From Streptococcus oralis subsp. tigurinus AZ_3a (lineage in GTDB: Bacteria; Bacillota; Bacilli; Lactobacillales; Streptococcaceae): DNA of 64,000 nt. The first letter of the stretch is position 1. Each line of letters begins with the position of its first letter. Made by a program: the position numbers and the translations under genes. Shown here in pieces: positions 47,536 to 59,223 of the stretch. The notes under the pieces are model-generated. The model ran no database searches. It saw only the letters and a program-made list of their open reading frames with translations, and was not told the origin of the DNA. The stretch spans positions 62,001-126,000 of the forward strand of contig AORU01000006.1 of NCBI GenBank assembly GCA_000344275.1, given 5' to 3'.

Positions 47536-50500
47536 TTATTCTGCAGTTTCTTCAGCTTGGATTTCCACAGTTTCATCTACTGGAGCAAGTTCTGTCTCTT
47601 CTTGTTCAGGAGCCAGATATTCTGCGTCATTGATTGCCTGTGGTTCAAGGTTACGGTAGCGAGCCATACCAGTACCTGCTGGGATGATCTTACCGATGAT
47701 GACATTTTCCTTGAGTCCAAGGAGATGGTCTTTCTTACCACGGATGGCTGCATCTGTGAGGACACGAGTTGTTTCCTGGAAGGAAGCCGCTGACAAGAAA
47801 CTGTTTGTTTCAAGTGAGGCTTTGGTGATTCCCATAAGGACTGGGCGACCTGTCGCTGGAACTCCACCGGCGATAAGGACATCTTTGTTCGCATCTGTAA
47901 AATCGTTGATGTCTAAAAGGGTACCCATGAGAAGATCTGTATCACCTGGATCCATGACACGGACTTTACGGATCATTTGACGAACCATGACCTCAATGTG
48001 TTTGTCACCGATTTCTACCCCTTGGCTACGGTAAACTTTTTGGACTTCACCGAGAAGGTAAGTTTCAACTGACAAGACATCACGAACAGCAAGGAGACGT
48101 TTTGGTTGGATAGAACCTTCTGTCAATGCTGCACCGCGAGAGACTTGGTCTCCAACTTCGACACGCATACGTGCTGTAAATGGAACCACGTACTCACCTT
48201 CGCCAGTTTCACCCTTAACAAAGACTTTCTTAGTACGAGTTGACGCGTCTTCTTCGATAGCTGTAACTTGTCCTTTGACCTCTGTGATGACCGCTTCCCC
48301 TTTAGGATTGCGGGCTTCAAAGATTTCTTGGACACGAGGAAGACCCTGAGTGATATCGGTATTTGAGGCAACCCCACCCGTGTGGAAGGTACGCATTGTA
48401 AGCTGTGTACCAGGTTCCCCGATAGATTGGGCAGCGATTGTACCAACTGCTTCACCAACTTCAACCGCATCACCAGTCGCCAAGTTGATACCGTAACAGT
48501 GACGGCAAACACCATGACGAGTGTTACATGTAAATACGGAACGGATAGTCACTTCTTCCACACCAGCATTGACAATCTCGCGCGCCTTGTCTTCTGTGAT
48601 TAACTCATTTGGACCAATGATCACTGCACCAGTTTCTGGGTGTTTAACAGTTTTCTTAGTGTAACGACCATTGAGACGTTCTTCGAGAGACTCGATCATC
48701 TCTTTTCCTTCCGCGATAGAGCGGATCAAGAGACCACGGTCTGTTCCACAGTCGTCCTCACGGATGATAACGTCTTGGGCGACGTCAACCAAACGACGAG
48801 TCAAGTAACCTGAGTCGGCTGTCTTAAGGGCCGTATCGGTCATACCTTTACGGGCACCGTGAGTTGAGAAGAACATTTCGAGTACTGACAAACCTTCGCG
48901 GAAGTTTGAAAGGATTGGCAATTCCATGATACGTCCGTTCGGAGCAGCCATCAGACCACGCATACCGGCAAGTTGTGAGAAGTTCGAGATGTTACCACGA
49001 GCTCCTGAGTCCATCATCATAACGATTGGGTTCTTCGGATCTTGGTTATCGACCAAGCGTTTTTCCAATTTCTCACGAGCTGCACGCCATTCAGCTGTAA
49101 CAGCATTGTAACGTTCATCATCAGTGATCAAACCACGACGGAACTGTTTTGTGATTTGTTCTACACGCTTATGAGATTCTTCAATAATTTCAGCCTTGTC
49201 TTCAACCACTGGGATATCAGCAATCCCCACTGTCAATCCAGCAAGTGTTGAATGATGGTAACCTAAGTCTTTCAATCGGTCCAAGAATGCAGAGGTTTCT
49301 GTTGTACGGAAACGTTTGAAAATCTCAGCGATGATATTTCCAAGGTTTTTCTTCTTGAATGGAGGATTGAGTTCAAGGTTGCGAATGGCTTCCTTGATAT
49401 CGCCACCTAGTGGCAAGAAGTATTTAGCTGGAAGCCCTTCTGTCAAGTTCGCATTATTTGGTTCTTGCAAGTAAGGTAGACCCTCTGGCATGATGTCATT
49501 GAAGAGGATTTTACCAACCGTTGTCAGCAAGACCTTGTGTTTTTGCTCTTCAGTCCAAGGTTTGTTGAGACTATCTGTTGCGATACCAACACGCGAGTGG
49601 AGGTGAACATAACCATTACGGTAAGCCATAACAGCTTCATCACGGTCTTTGAAGACCATTCCTTCACCTTCACGACCAGCTTCTTCCATAGTCAAGTAGT
49701 AGTTACCCAAAACCATATCCTGAGATGGGGTAACAACTGGTTTACCATCTTTCGGATTCAAGATGTGCTCAGCAGCCAACATCAAGATACGAGCTTCTGC
49801 TTGAGCTTCTTCTGAAAGCGGTACGTGGATGGCCATTTGGTCCCCGTCAAAGTCGGCATTGTAGGCTTCACAGACAAGTGGGTGCAAACGAAGGGCCTTA
49901 CCATCGATCAAGACTGGCTCGAAGGCTTGGATCCCCAAACGGTGAAGGGTCGGTGCGCGGTTCAAAAGTACTGGGTGTTCTTTGATTACTTCTTCAAGGA
50001 TATCCCAGATACGTTCGTCTCCGCGTTCCACCAAGCGTTTAGCTGCCTTAACGTTTTGCACGATGTCACGGGCAACGATTTCACGCATAACAAATGGTTT
50101 AAAGAGCTCGATCGCCATTTCGCGTGGCACACCACATTGGTACATCTTAAGAGTTGGACCAACGGCGATAACGGAACGTCCTGAGAAGTCAACACGTTTA
50201 CCGAGCAAGTTCTGACGGAAGCGTCCTTGTTTCCCTTTGAGCATGTGGCTCAATGATTTCAGTGGACGGCTACCTGGTCCTGTGATTGGACGGCCACGAC
50301 GGCCATTATCAATCAAAGCGTCAACTGCTTCTTGAAGCATACGCTTCTCATTTTGAACGATGATACCTGGTGCATTCAACTCAAGCAAACGAGCCAAACG
50401 GTTGTTACGGTTGATAACACGGCGGTAAAGGTCGTTCAAGTCAGATGAGGCAAAACGGCCACCATCCAACTGCAACATTGGACGGAGATCTGGTGGAATA

Positions 50501-51201
50501 ACTGGAAGGATGTTGAGAACCATCCATTCAGGTTTGTTCCCAGACTTGTAAAAGGCATCCAAAACATCCAAACGACGGATAGCTTTAACACGTTTTTGTC
50601 CAGTAGCTGTTTTTAACTCTTCTTTGAGTTCAGCAATTTCTTTTTCAAGATCTACTTGTTTCAACAGGTCTTGGATGGCTTCTGCACCCATCTTGGCAAC
50701 GAATGATCCATAGCCATACTCACGCAAGCGCTCACGGTATTCGCGCTCTGTCATGATAGACTTGTGCTCAAGTGGTGTATCCTTAGGATCAATAACCACA
50801 TAAGCCGCAAAGTAGATAACTTCCTCGAGGGCACGAGGGCTCATATCAAGGGTCAAGCCCATACGGCTTGGAATCCCCTTGAAATACCAGATGTGAGATA
50901 CAGGAGCTTTCAACTCGATGTGCCCCATACGCTCACGACGAACTTTTGTACGCGTTACTTCAACCCCACAACGGTCACAAACAATCCCTCTGTAACGAAT
51001 GCGTTTGTATTTACCACAAGCACATTCCCAGTCTTTTGTAGGACCAAAGATGACTTCATCAAAGAGTCCTTCACGTTCTGGTTTCAATGTACGGTAATTG
51101 ATTGTTTCAGGTTTTTTGACTTCTCCATAAGACCATGAACGGACTTTGCTTGGAGAAGCTAGGGTGATTTGCATACTTTTAAAACGATTTACATCAACCA
51201 C
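47536..51201 (-). CDS. rpoC: DNA-directed RNA polymerase beta-prime subunit
   Basis: A 1221-residue subunit. The N-terminal zinc ribbon has C60, C62, C75 and C78 (ECACGKYK...CDRCG), and the catalytic magnesium loop NADFDGD lies near residue 450. The bridge and trigger regions ([24 protein letters not shown]-rich helix and [10 protein letters not shown]) are intact, and the C-terminus is acidic. It lies 32 bases downstream of rpoB in one operon. Confidence 0.98.
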   Translation of the reverse strand: MVDVNRFKSMQITLASPSKVRSWSYGEVKKPETINYRTLKPEREGLFDEVIFGPTKDWECACGKYKRIRYRGIVCDRCGVEVTRTKVRRERMGHIELKAPVSHIWYFKGIPSRMGLTLDMSPRALEEVIYFAAYVVIDPKDTPLEHKSIMTEREYRERLREYGYGSFVAKMGAEAIQDLLKQVDLEKEIAELKEELKTATGQKRVKAIRRLDVLDAFYKSGNKPEWMVLNILPVIPPDLRPMLQLDGGRFASSDLNDLYRRVINRNNRLARLLELNAPGIIVQNEKRMLQEAVDALIDNGRRGRPITGPGSRPLKSLSHMLKGKQGRFRQNLLGKRVDFSGRSVIAVGPTLKMYQCGVPREMAIELFKPFVMREIVARDIVQNVKAAKRLVERGDERIWDILEEVIKEHPVLLNRAPTLHRLGIQAFEPVLIDGKALRLHPLVCEAYNADFDGDQMAIHVPLSEEAQAEARILMLAAEHILNPKDGKPVVTPSQDMVLGNYYLTMEEAGREGEGMVFKDRDEAVMAYRNGYVHLHSRVGIATDSLNKPWTEEQKHKVLLTTVGKILFNDIMPEGLPYLQEPNNANLTEGLPAKYFLPLGGDIKEAIRNLELNPPFKKKNLGNIIAEIFKRFRTTETSAFLDRLKDLGYHHSTLAGLTVGIADIPVVEDKAEIIEESHKRVEQITKQFRRGLITDDERYNAVTAEWRAAREKLEKRLVDNQDPKNPIVMMMDSGARGNISNFSQLAGMRGLMAAPNGRIMELPILSNFREGLSVLEMFFSTHGARKGMTDTALKTADSGYLTRRLVDVAQDVIIREDDCGTDRGLLIRSIAEGKEMIESLEERLNGRYTKKTVKHPETGAVIIGPNELITEDKAREIVNAGVEEVTIRSVFTCNTRHGVCRHCYGINLATGDAVEVGEAVGTIAAQSIGEPGTQLTMRTFHTGGVASNTDITQGLPRVQEIFEARNPKGEAVITEVKGQVTAIEEDASTRTKKVFVKGETGEGEYVVPFTARMRVEVGDQVSRGAALTEGSIQPKRLLAVRDVLSVETYLLGEVQKVYRSQGVEIGDKHIEVMVRQMIRKVRVMDPGDTDLLMGTLLDINDFTDANKDVLIAGGVPATGRPVLMGITKASLETNSFLSAASFQETTRVLTDAAIRGKKDHLLGLKENVIIGKIIPAGTGMARYRNLEPQAINDAEYLAPEQEETELAPVDETVEIQAEETAE

Positions 51202-51233
51202 TATTTCTTCCCTTTCTATTCTAAGTGAACTGC

Positions 51234-54200
51234 TTATTCTTGTTCAGCAGTTTCTTCTGTTGCTTCCGCTTTTGTTGCTTTCTCATCTTCTTCAGCTTCA
51301 AAGGCTGCTTTAGCCTCTTGGGCTGCTTTTTCGCGGGCTTTTTCAAGGTCATCTACGTGGATGACATCTTCGTCCATTCCTTCATCCAAGTCACGAAGTT
51401 CCACCTCTTGATCATCTTCGTCAAGGACACGCATGTCAAGACCAAGAGATTGCAATTCTTTCACAAGAACTCGGAAGGATTCTGGAACACCTGGTTTTGG
51501 AATTGGTTTTCCTTTTGTAATAGCTTCATAAGCTCTCAAACGGCCGTTGATATCGTCAGATTTGTAAGTCAAGATTTCTTGAAGGACATTTGATGCACCG
51601 TAGGCTTCAAGAGCCCAAACCTCCATCTCACCGAAACGTTGTCCACCAAACTGAGCTTTACCTCCGAGTGGTTGTTGAGTAACAGTTGAGTATGGTCCGA
51701 CAGAACGAGCGTGCAATTTATCGTCAACCATGTGGTGGAGTTTGATCATGTACATGACTCCGACAGAAACACGGTTATCAAACGGTTCACCAGTACGTCC
51801 ATCGTAAAGGATCGTCTTGGCATCGCTATCCATACCTGCTTCTTTAACGGTTGACCAAAGATCTTCAGAACTTGCTCCGTCAAAGACTGGTGTTGCAATG
51901 TGGATACCAAGAGTACGAGCTGCCATACCAAGGTGGAGCTCCATAACCTGACCGATATTCATACGTGATGGCACCCCAAGTGGGTTCAACATGATGTCGA
52001 CTGGAGTTCCGTCTGGAAGGTAAGGCATGTCTTCTACAGGAACGATACGAGAGACAACCCCTTTGTTTCCGTGACGCCCGGCCATCTTATCTCCGACCTT
52101 GATCTTCCGTTTTTGAGCGATGTAGACGCGAACCAGCATGTTAACGCCTGATTGCAACTCATCTCCATTTGCACGTGTAAAGATCTTAACATCACGAACG
52201 ACACCATCGGCACCGTGTGGTACACGAAGAGAAGTATCACGCACTTCACGAGACTTGTCTCCGAAGATAGCATGCAAGAGACGTTCTTCAGCTGAGAGGT
52301 CTTTTTCACCCTTAGGTGTGACTTTCCCTACAAGGATGTCCCCTTCTTTAACTTCGGCACCAATACGGATAATTCCCATTTCGTCAAGGTTTTTAAGGGC
52401 ATCTTCCCCAACGTTTGGAATTTCACGAGTAATTTCTTCAGGCCCAAGCTTTGTATCACGTGTTTCTGATTCGTATTCTTCGAGGTGGACAGATGTGTAG
52501 ACATCGTCTTTGACCAAGCGTTCGCTCATGATAACGGCATCCTCGAAGTTGTAACCTTCCCAAGTCATGTAGGCAACGATTGGGTTTTGTCCAAGCGCCA
52601 TTTCTCCATTTTCCATAGAAGGTCCGTCAGCGATAAAGTCGCCTTTTTCAACGGCATCCCCAACTTTAACGAGGGTACGTTGGTTGTAGGCAGTACCTGA
52701 GTTTGAACGACGGAATTTTTGGACGTGGTAAACATCTAGGGAACCATCTTCACGGCGAACTTCTACCTTGTCCGCATCTGCGTAGGTAACTTTACCGTCA
52801 TGCTGAGCAATAACCGCAGCTCCAGAGTCATGGGCTGCTTGGTATTCCATACCTGTACCAACGTAAGGTGCTTTTGGATCAATCAATGGCACAGCCTGAC
52901 GTTGCATGTTGGCACCCATGAGGGCACGGTTGGAGTCATCGTTTTCCAAGAAAGGAATACATGCAGTCGCAACGGCAACTACCTGTTTTGGTGACACGTC
53001 CATGTAGTCAACCACTTCTGCTGGATACTCCTGGTTGACCCCTTGGTGACGTCCCATGACAACTTTCTCAGCAAAAGTACCATCTTCGTTGAGGCGAGAG
53101 TTAGCCTGCGCTACAGTAAATTCATCTTCTTCATCGGCTGTCAACCAAACGATTTCGTTTGTGACTACACCAGTTTCACGGTCAACCTTACGATATGGTG
53201 TTTGAACAAATCCATACTTGTTCAAGTGTCCATAAGATGACAAGTTGTTAATCAAACCGATGTTTGGTCCTTCAGGTGTTTCAATTGGACACATACGACC
53301 ATAGTGAGTGTAGTGCACGTCGCGCACTTCATATCCGGCGCGATCACGTGTCAAACCGCCAGGCCCTAAGGCAGACAAACGACGTTTGTGTGACAACTCA
53401 GAAAGCGGGTTGTGTTGGTCCATGAATTGTGACAACTGTGAGGAACCAAAGAATTCTTTGATCGCAGCTGTCACAGGGCGGATGTTGATAATTTGTTGCG
53501 GTGTCAAAACTTCATTGCCCTGAACAGACATACGTTCACGGACATTACGTTCCATACGAGAAAGTCCAAGACGTACTTGGTTTGCAAGCAATTCACCAAC
53601 TGCACGGATACGACGGTTTCCAAGGTGGTCGATATCATCCACACGTCCGATACCTTCCGCCAAGTTGAGGAAGTAGCTCATCTCTGCAAGGATATCCGCA
53701 GGAGTTACAACACGAACCTTGTCGTCTGGATTAGCATTTCCGATGATGGTTACAACACGGTCTGGGTCCGTTGGGGCAACAACCTTGAATTTTTGAAGGA
53801 CAACTGGTTCTGTCAGAACAGCTGCATCGTTTGGAATATAAACGATCTTGTTCAAGTCGCCATCCAAGTGATTCTCGATACTTTCGATCACGCTACGAGT
53901 CATAACGGTACCAGCTTCTACCAAAATTTCACCCGTTTCAGGATCTACCAATGGCTCCGCAATAGTTTGGTTGAGCAAGCGTGTCTTGATGTTCAATTTT
54001 TTATTAATCTTGTAACGACCAACGGCTGCCAAATCGTAGCGGCGTGGGTCAAAGAAACGTGCTACAAGCAAACTACGTGAGCTTTCAGCAGTCTTAGGCT
54101 CACCTGGACGAAGGCGTTCGTAGATTTCTTTCAAGGCTTCGTCTGTACGAGAGTCCATTGGATTCTTGTGAATATCTTTTTCAACGGTGTTGCGAACCAA

Positions 54201-54845
54201 TTCGCTATCACCAAAGATATCAAAGATTTCATCATCACCTGAGAAACCAAGCGCACGAACTAAGGTCGTAAATGGAATCTTACGAGTACGATCAATACGA
54301 GTATAAGCGATGTCTTTTGAGTCGCTTTCAAGTTCCAACCAAGCTCCACGATTAGGGATAACAGTTGAGCCGTAGCCTACTTTACCGTTCTTATCTACTT
54401 TATCATTAAAGTAAACACCTGGTGAGCGGACCAACTGAGAAACGATAATACGTTCACCACCATTGATGATGAAAGTACCCATTTCGGTCATAATTGGGAA
54501 ATCACCAAAGAAGACTTCTTGGGTCTTGATTTCGCCTGTTTCTTTATTGATCAAGCGGAAGGTTACAAAAATTGGTGCTGAGTAGCTAGCATCGTGGATA
54601 CGAGCTTCTTCGAGCGTGTATTTTGGTTCCTTGATTTCATAGCCAACAAATTCCAACTCCATTGTGTCTGTGAAGTTTGAAATTGGCAATACATCTTCAA
54701 ATACTTCCTTAAGTCCGTGGTCTAGGAAATCTTTGAATGAATCCGTTTGAATTTCAATCAAATTTGGTAAATCAAGAACTTCTTTGATTCTTGAAAAACT
54801 ACGACGGGTACGATGTTTCCCGTATTGAACGTCATGTCCTGCCAA
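51234..54845 (-). CDS. rpoB: DNA-directed RNA polymerase beta subunit
   Basis: A 1203-residue subunit. The frame is open 13 codons further, but the real start is the TTG at 54845 (product starts [12 protein letters not shown] after the initiator), with AAGGAG seven bases upstream. The rifampicin-binding cluster [20 protein letters not shown] is wild type. It is first in rpoBC. The 248-base leader contains an intrinsic-terminator-like hairpin. Confidence 0.97.
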   Translation of the reverse strand: MAGHDVQYGKHRTRRSFSRIKEVLDLPNLIEIQTDSFKDFLDHGLKEVFEDVLPISNFTDTMELEFVGYEIKEPKYTLEEARIHDASYSAPIFVTFRLINKETGEIKTQEVFFGDFPIMTEMGTFIINGGERIIVSQLVRSPGVYFNDKVDKNGKVGYGSTVIPNRGAWLELESDSKDIAYTRIDRTRKIPFTTLVRALGFSGDDEIFDIFGDSELVRNTVEKDIHKNPMDSRTDEALKEIYERLRPGEPKTAESSRSLLVARFFDPRRYDLAAVGRYKINKKLNIKTRLLNQTIAEPLVDPETGEILVEAGTVMTRSVIESIENHLDGDLNKIVYIPNDAAVLTEPVVLQKFKVVAPTDPDRVVTIIGNANPDDKVRVVTPADILAEMSYFLNLAEGIGRVDDIDHLGNRRIRAVGELLANQVRLGLSRMERNVRERMSVQGNEVLTPQQIINIRPVTAAIKEFFGSSQLSQFMDQHNPLSELSHKRRLSALGPGGLTRDRAGYEVRDVHYTHYGRMCPIETPEGPNIGLINNLSSYGHLNKYGFVQTPYRKVDRETGVVTNEIVWLTADEEDEFTVAQANSRLNEDGTFAEKVVMGRHQGVNQEYPAEVVDYMDVSPKQVVAVATACIPFLENDDSNRALMGANMQRQAVPLIDPKAPYVGTGMEYQAAHDSGAAVIAQHDGKVTYADADKVEVRREDGSLDVYHVQKFRRSNSGTAYNQRTLVKVGDAVEKGDFIADGPSMENGEMALGQNPIVAYMTWEGYNFEDAVIMSERLVKDDVYTSVHLEEYESETRDTKLGPEEITREIPNVGEDALKNLDEMGIIRIGAEVKEGDILVGKVTPKGEKDLSAEERLLHAIFGDKSREVRDTSLRVPHGADGVVRDVKIFTRANGDELQSGVNMLVRVYIAQKRKIKVGDKMAGRHGNKGVVSRIVPVEDMPYLPDGTPVDIMLNPLGVPSRMNIGQVMELHLGMAARTLGIHIATPVFDGASSEDLWSTVKEAGMDSDAKTILYDGRTGEPFDNRVSVGVMYMIKLHHMVDDKLHARSVGPYSTVTQQPLGGKAQFGGQRFGEMEVWALEAYGASNVLQEILTYKSDDINGRLRAYEAITKGKPIPKPGVPESFRVLVKELQSLGLDMRVLDEDDQEVELRDLDEGMDEDVIHVDDLEKAREKAAQEAKAAFEAEEDEKATKAEATEETAEQE

Positions 54846-54989
54846 GATGATTCTCCTTTGTAAATAAGTTCCAAGCCCTGTCAATCAGGCTTTTCTAATC
54901 GTCATATGGTTTTAAAAACCCCTATCACCGTGTCCTCTTGATAAATTTTCAGAATCTTTAAGTCTTTGTTACAAGTACTCAAAATCCTG

Positions 54990-55044
54990 AAAAAAAGCAC
55001 AAAAAGAGCAGCTAAATCTGACTTTTTCAGAAGATTTAACTGCT
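54990..55044 (-). terminator. Intrinsic terminator-like hairpin in the rpoB leader
   Basis: On the minus strand AGCAGTTAAATCT pairs with AGATTTAGCTGCT (55032-55044 with 55007-55019), then CTTTTTGTGC and a further seven Ts. It lies about 50-100 bases after the predicted rpoB start of transcription. A separate hairpin, TTGTCTG / CAGACAA, precedes it at 55052-55075. It looks like an attenuator of rpoBC. Confidence 0.65.
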
Positions 55045-55099
55045 GTGAGCCTTGTCTGGACAATATTTCAGACAAAACCTACGACAAATGATTATTCAT

Positions 55100-55128
55100 A
55101 TTATACCTTATTTAGCTAGATTTTTCAA
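55100..55128 (-). promoter_or_regulatory. rpoB promoter
   Basis: Minus strand TTGAAA (55123-55128) and TATAAT (55100-55105) with a 17-base spacer; the leader is about 250 bases. Confidence 0.82.
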
Positions 55129-55218
55129 GGTTTTTTTACTATTTTTTAAACAATCTTTTCCTATATATTATTTTAAAATTTCAAGAAAATGAAGCATTAT
55201 ATTTTCTCTTAAAAATTA

Positions 55219-55256
55219 GGAAAACGCTTGCATTAATGTTTACCTCGTGCTATACT
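55219..55256 (+). promoter_or_regulatory. pulA promoter overlapped by a cre-like site
   Basis: TTGCAT (55228-55233) and TATACT (55251-55256) are 17 bases apart. The sequence GGAAAACGCTTGCA (55219-55232) matches the CcpA consensus at 13 of 14 positions and covers the -35, so glucose-dependent repression is expected. Confidence 0.75.
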
Positions 55257-55287
55257 GATAGGGAACAACTACACAAGGAGAATTGTG

Positions 55288-58200
55288 ATGAAAAAGATCC
55301 CATCTCAAACTGAGAAAAAAATGATTTATGGTATCCGTTCCTTGAAGAACGGAACTGGTTCTGTCCTTATTGGTGCTAGCATTATCTTGCTTTCTGCTGC
55401 AATGCCAACTATTTCGGCTAACGAAAACCTGCCTCAAACTCAGGAAAATACCAGCGCTGTGACCAAGGCCCCTACTGAGACTGAAACGAGTCAAACTCAA
55501 AAGGAAACGCCTATTTCTGAACAAAAGAATGCAAACGCTTCCCTTGATTCTAAAAAGGAAGCTACAGCTGCGGAAACTACTACGGCTGTGGAAACTACTA
55601 CAGCACCCGAAACATCTAAAACAGAAGATGCTACTACAAGCCAGACTAACAGCAAGAAAGAGAAAGTAGATGCCAGCACTTCGACGCCAACTTCAGATCA
55701 AAAACCACAAGCAGACACATCTTCTGAAGAACCCATCGCAGACAACCACTTCCGCATCCATGTAAAAAAACTCCCTGAAGAAAACAAAGATTCTCAAGGT
55801 CTTTGGACTTGGGATGATGTCGAAAAGCCGTCTGAAAACTGGCCCAATGGAGCCAAGTCCTTCAAGGATGCCAAGCAAGATGACTACGGCTATTACCTAG
55901 ATGTCAAACTCAAAAATGAGCAAGCCAAGAAAGTCAGCTTCCTTATCAACAATACCAAGGGGGATAACCTGACAGGGGACCGTTCGGTAGAGCGCCTCTC
56001 TCCAAAAATGAATGAGGCCTGGCTAGATGAAAACTACAAGGTATACAACTACCGCCCTCAACCAGCAGGAACTATTCGTGTCAACTACTACCGCACCGAT
56101 GGCAACTATGACAAAAAATCTCTTTGGTATTGGGGCGATGTCAAGAACCCAAGTAGCGGAGAATGGCCTGACGGTACTGACTTTACCGCAACTGGAAAAT
56201 ATGGCCGTTACATTGATATCCCACTCAATGAAGCTGCGAGAGAATTTGGATTTTTATTACTAGACGAAAGCAAGAAAGGCGATGATGTGAAAATCAGAAA
56301 AGAGGATTATAAATTCACTGATCTAAAAAATCACAGTCAGATTTTCCTCAAGGATGATGACGAAACCATCTACACTAACCCCTACTATGTGCACGATATC
56401 CGCATGACTGGTGCCCAACACGTGGCTAAATCTCGTATCGAAAGCAGTTTTTCTACCCTAGTTGGAGCTAAGAAAGACGACATCCTCAAACACTCCAGCA
56501 TCACTGATTACCAAGGGAATAAAGTAGCTATCACAGACGTGGAAGTGGATGAGGCAGGTAAAAAAGTGACCTATATCGGCGACTTCTCTGACACTCAACA
56601 CCCTTACACTGTCAGCTACAATTCAGACCGATTTACCACACGTTCAAGCTGGCGCCTCAAGGATGAGTCCTACAGTTACGATGGTCCACTCGGCGCAACT
56701 CTAAAAGAAGATGGCAAGCGTGTTGACCTCACCCTCTGGTCTCCAAGTGCTGATAAGGTTTCCGTTGTTGTCTATGACAAGAAAGACCCTGAAAAAGTAG
56801 TTGGAACTGTCGCCCTTGAAAAAGGAGAAAAAGGAACCTGGAAACAAACCCTGGATGCAAACTCTGGTCTCGGTATCAACAACTACACTGGCTACTACTA
56901 CCACTACCAAATCGAGCGCCAAGGTAAAACTGTCCTCGTTCTTGACCCTTATGCCAAATCATTAGCGGCTTGGAATAGTGACCTAGCAAAAACAGATGCC
57001 GCTCATAAGGTCGCTAAAGCTGCCTTTGTTGATCCATCCAAACTAGGTCCGCAAGACTTGACCTATGGGAAGATTCGCAACTTCAAATCGCGTGAAGATG
57101 CCGTTATCTATGAAGCTCATGTGCGTGACTTCACTTCGGATCCTGCGATCGCAAAAGACTTGACCAAGCCATTTGGTACCTTTGAAGCCTTTATCGAAAA
57201 ACTGGACTATCTCAAAGACTTGGGTGTGACCCACATCCAGCTCCTTCCAGTCTTGTCTTACTACTTTGTCAATGAATTGAAAAACCATGAACGTTTGTCT
57301 GCCTACGCTTCAAGCAACAGCAACTACAACTGGGGATATGACCCTCAAAACTACTTCTCCTTGACTGGTATGTACTCAAGCGATCCTAAGGATCCAGAAA
57401 AACGTATCGCTGAATTCAAAAACCTCATCAACGAAATCCACAAACGTGGCATGGGGGCTATCTTGGACGTGGTCTACAACCATACTGCAAATGTTGACAT
57501 TTTTGAGGATATTGAGCCAAACTACTATCACTTTATGGATGCAGACGGAACACCCCGTACTAACTTTGGAGGCGGCCGTTTGGGAACAACTCACTACATG
57601 TCTAAACGTGTCTTGGTAGACTCTATCAAGTATCTGGTTGGAACCTACAAAGTGGATGGCTTCCGTTTCGATATGATGGGTGACCACGATGCGGCTTCAA
57701 TCGAAGAGGCGTACAAGGCTGCACGCGCCCTCAATCCAAACCTTATCATGTTAGGTGAAGGCTGGAAAACCTATACTGGTGATGAAAATACGCCCGTACA
57801 ACCTGCTGATCAGTCTTGGATGAAGAAAACAGATACTGTCGCAGTCTTTTCGGACGACATCCGTAACAACCTCAAGTCTGGCTATCCAAACGAAGGTCAG
57901 CCAGCCTTTATCACAGGTGGAAAACGCGATATCAACACTATCTTTAAAAATCTCATTGCCCAACCAACCAACTTTGAAGCAGACAGCCCTGGAGATGTTA
58001 TCCAGTATATCGCAGCCCATGATAACTTGACCCTCTTTGATATCATCGCCCAGTCTATCAAAAAAGACCCAAGCAAGGCTGAGAACTATGCTGAAATCCA
58101 TCGCCGTTTGCGACTTGGAAACCTCATGGTCTTGACTGCTCAAGGAACTCCGTTTATCCACTCTGGTCAGGAATACGGACGTACCAAACAATTCCTAGCC

Positions 58201-59022
58201 CCAGCCTACAAGACTCCTGTTCCAGACGATAAAGTTCCAAACAAGTCTCACTTGTTACGTGACAAGGACGGCAAACCATTTGTCTATCCTTACTTTATCC
58301 ATGACTCTTACGACTCTAGTGATGCTGTCAACAAGTTTGACTGGACCAAGGCTACCGATAGCAAAGCTTATCCTGAAAATGTCAAGAGCCGTGACTACAT
58401 GAAAGGATTGATCGCTCTTCGTCAATCTACAGACGCCTTCCGACTCAAGAGCCTACAAGATATTAAAGAACGTGTCCACCTCATCACTGTCCCAGGACAA
58501 AATGGTGTGGAAAAAGAGGACGTGGTCATCGGCTACCAAATCACTGCTCCAAATGGAGATATCTACGCAGTCTTTGTAAATGCAGATGATAAGGCTCGCG
58601 AATTCAACTTGGGAACTGCCTTTGCTCACTTGAGAAAGGCTGAAGTCCTCGCAGATGAAAACCAAGCAGGACCAGTAGGAATTACCAACCCTCAAGGCCT
58701 TAAATGGACTGAGAAAGGCTTGAAATTGAACGCTCTCACTGCCGTTGTTCTCCGCTTGTCTCAAGGTGGTGCTATTGTCGCCCCAGCTGTGGAAGAAAAG
58801 CCAGAATTTGATCTTTCTAGCTTGGAAGTTGAACCAGAACAAGGCCAAGCTCAAAACCTAGCAGCCAATCCTGAAACTCAAGAAACTGCTGCAGAGGCTC
58901 TTTCTCAGAAAGTCCTTCCTAACACAGGAACTGAGAGCAAATCCCTCCTTGCCCTTGCTGGATTCAGCATCCTTGCCCTTCTCGGACTTGGATGGTTGAT
59001 AAAAAACAAGAAAAAGAACTAA
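55288..59022 (+). CDS. pulA: Cell-wall-anchored pullulanase
   Basis: A 1244-residue surface glycosidase that debranches alpha-1,6 links in glycogen and pullulan. In order: a YSIRK-type signal (YGIRSLKNGTGSVLIGAS, 14-31), a Thr/Ser/Glu-rich stretch, two tandem CBM41 modules (about 150-255 and 265-365, each with a WxW pattern such as LWTWDD and LWYWGD), a CBM48-like region, and the GH13 barrel. Catalytic residues are D795 (DGFRFD), E824 (LGEGW) and D912 (AAHDN). The sorting signal LPNTG is at 1210-1214 with a hydrophobic and basic tail. The start at 55288 has AAGGAG seven bases upstream. It resembles pneumococcal SpuA. Monocistronic under a cre-like site. Confidence 0.96.
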   Translation: MKKIPSQTEKKMIYGIRSLKNGTGSVLIGASIILLSAAMPTISANENLPQTQENTSAVTKAPTETETSQTQKETPISEQKNANASLDSKKEATAAETTTAVETTTAPETSKTEDATTSQTNSKKEKVDASTSTPTSDQKPQADTSSEEPIADNHFRIHVKKLPEENKDSQGLWTWDDVEKPSENWPNGAKSFKDAKQDDYGYYLDVKLKNEQAKKVSFLINNTKGDNLTGDRSVERLSPKMNEAWLDENYKVYNYRPQPAGTIRVNYYRTDGNYDKKSLWYWGDVKNPSSGEWPDGTDFTATGKYGRYIDIPLNEAAREFGFLLLDESKKGDDVKIRKEDYKFTDLKNHSQIFLKDDDETIYTNPYYVHDIRMTGAQHVAKSRIESSFSTLVGAKKDDILKHSSITDYQGNKVAITDVEVDEAGKKVTYIGDFSDTQHPYTVSYNSDRFTTRSSWRLKDESYSYDGPLGATLKEDGKRVDLTLWSPSADKVSVVVYDKKDPEKVVGTVALEKGEKGTWKQTLDANSGLGINNYTGYYYHYQIERQGKTVLVLDPYAKSLAAWNSDLAKTDAAHKVAKAAFVDPSKLGPQDLTYGKIRNFKSREDAVIYEAHVRDFTSDPAIAKDLTKPFGTFEAFIEKLDYLKDLGVTHIQLLPVLSYYFVNELKNHERLSAYASSNSNYNWGYDPQNYFSLTGMYSSDPKDPEKRIAEFKNLINEIHKRGMGAILDVVYNHTANVDIFEDIEPNYYHFMDADGTPRTNFGGGRLGTTHYMSKRVLVDSIKYLVGTYKVDGFRFDMMGDHDAASIEEAYKAARALNPNLIMLGEGWKTYTGDENTPVQPADQSWMKKTDTVAVFSDDIRNNLKSGYPNEGQPAFITGGKRDINTIFKNLIAQPTNFEADSPGDVIQYIAAHDNLTLFDIIAQSIKKDPSKAENYAEIHRRLRLGNLMVLTAQGTPFIHSGQEYGRTKQFLAPAYKTPVPDDKVPNKSHLLRDKDGKPFVYPYFIHDSYDSSDAVNKFDWTKATDSKAYPENVKSRDYMKGLIALRQSTDAFRLKSLQDIKERVHLITVPGQNGVEKEDVVIGYQITAPNGDIYAVFVNADDKAREFNLGTAFAHLRKAEVLADENQAGPVGITNPQGLKWTEKGLKLNALTAVVLRLSQGGAIVAPAVEEKPEFDLSSLEVEPEQGQAQNLAANPETQETAAEALSQKVLPNTGTESKSLLALAGFSILALLGLGWLIKNKKKN

Positions 59023-59140
59023 TACTCAATGAAAATCAAAGAGTAAACTAGGAAGTTAGCCTCATGCTGCTCAAAGCATAGCTTTGAGCTTGTAGATAAG
59101 GCGAAGCTGACGAGGTTTAAAGAGATTTTCGAAGAGTATA
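59022..59140. repeat. BOX-type repeat element (boxA-boxC form)
   Basis: A 119-base intergenic repeat with ends TACTC / GAGTA. Read on the minus strand it runs from a boxA-like end (ATACTCTTCGAAAATCTC) through GTCAGCTTCGCCTTATC and CTCAAAGC / GCTTTGAG to a boxC-like end with TTTCATTGAGTA. No boxB units are present. It lies just after the pulA stop. BOX elements are typical of pneumococcus and close relatives. Confidence 0.85.
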
Positions 59141-59158
59141 AACTAGCCCTCCTATAGA

Positions 59159-59206
59159 AAAACACCCCATGGTCAGAAGAATCTTCTAGTCATGGGGTGT
59201 TGTTTT
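59159..59206 (+). terminator. Bidirectional terminator between pulA and the ABC importer operon
   Basis: Long stem AACACCCCATG / CATGGGGTGTT with further pairing AGAAG / CTTCT inside, followed by TTTTT on both strands. Confidence 0.85.
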
Positions 59207-59223
59207 TATGGTACACTTATCTA

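Noticed and set aside
53493..54080. 195-codon plus-strand frame opposite rpoB
   Set aside because: Antisense shadow of rpoB with unlikely composition and no ribosome site.
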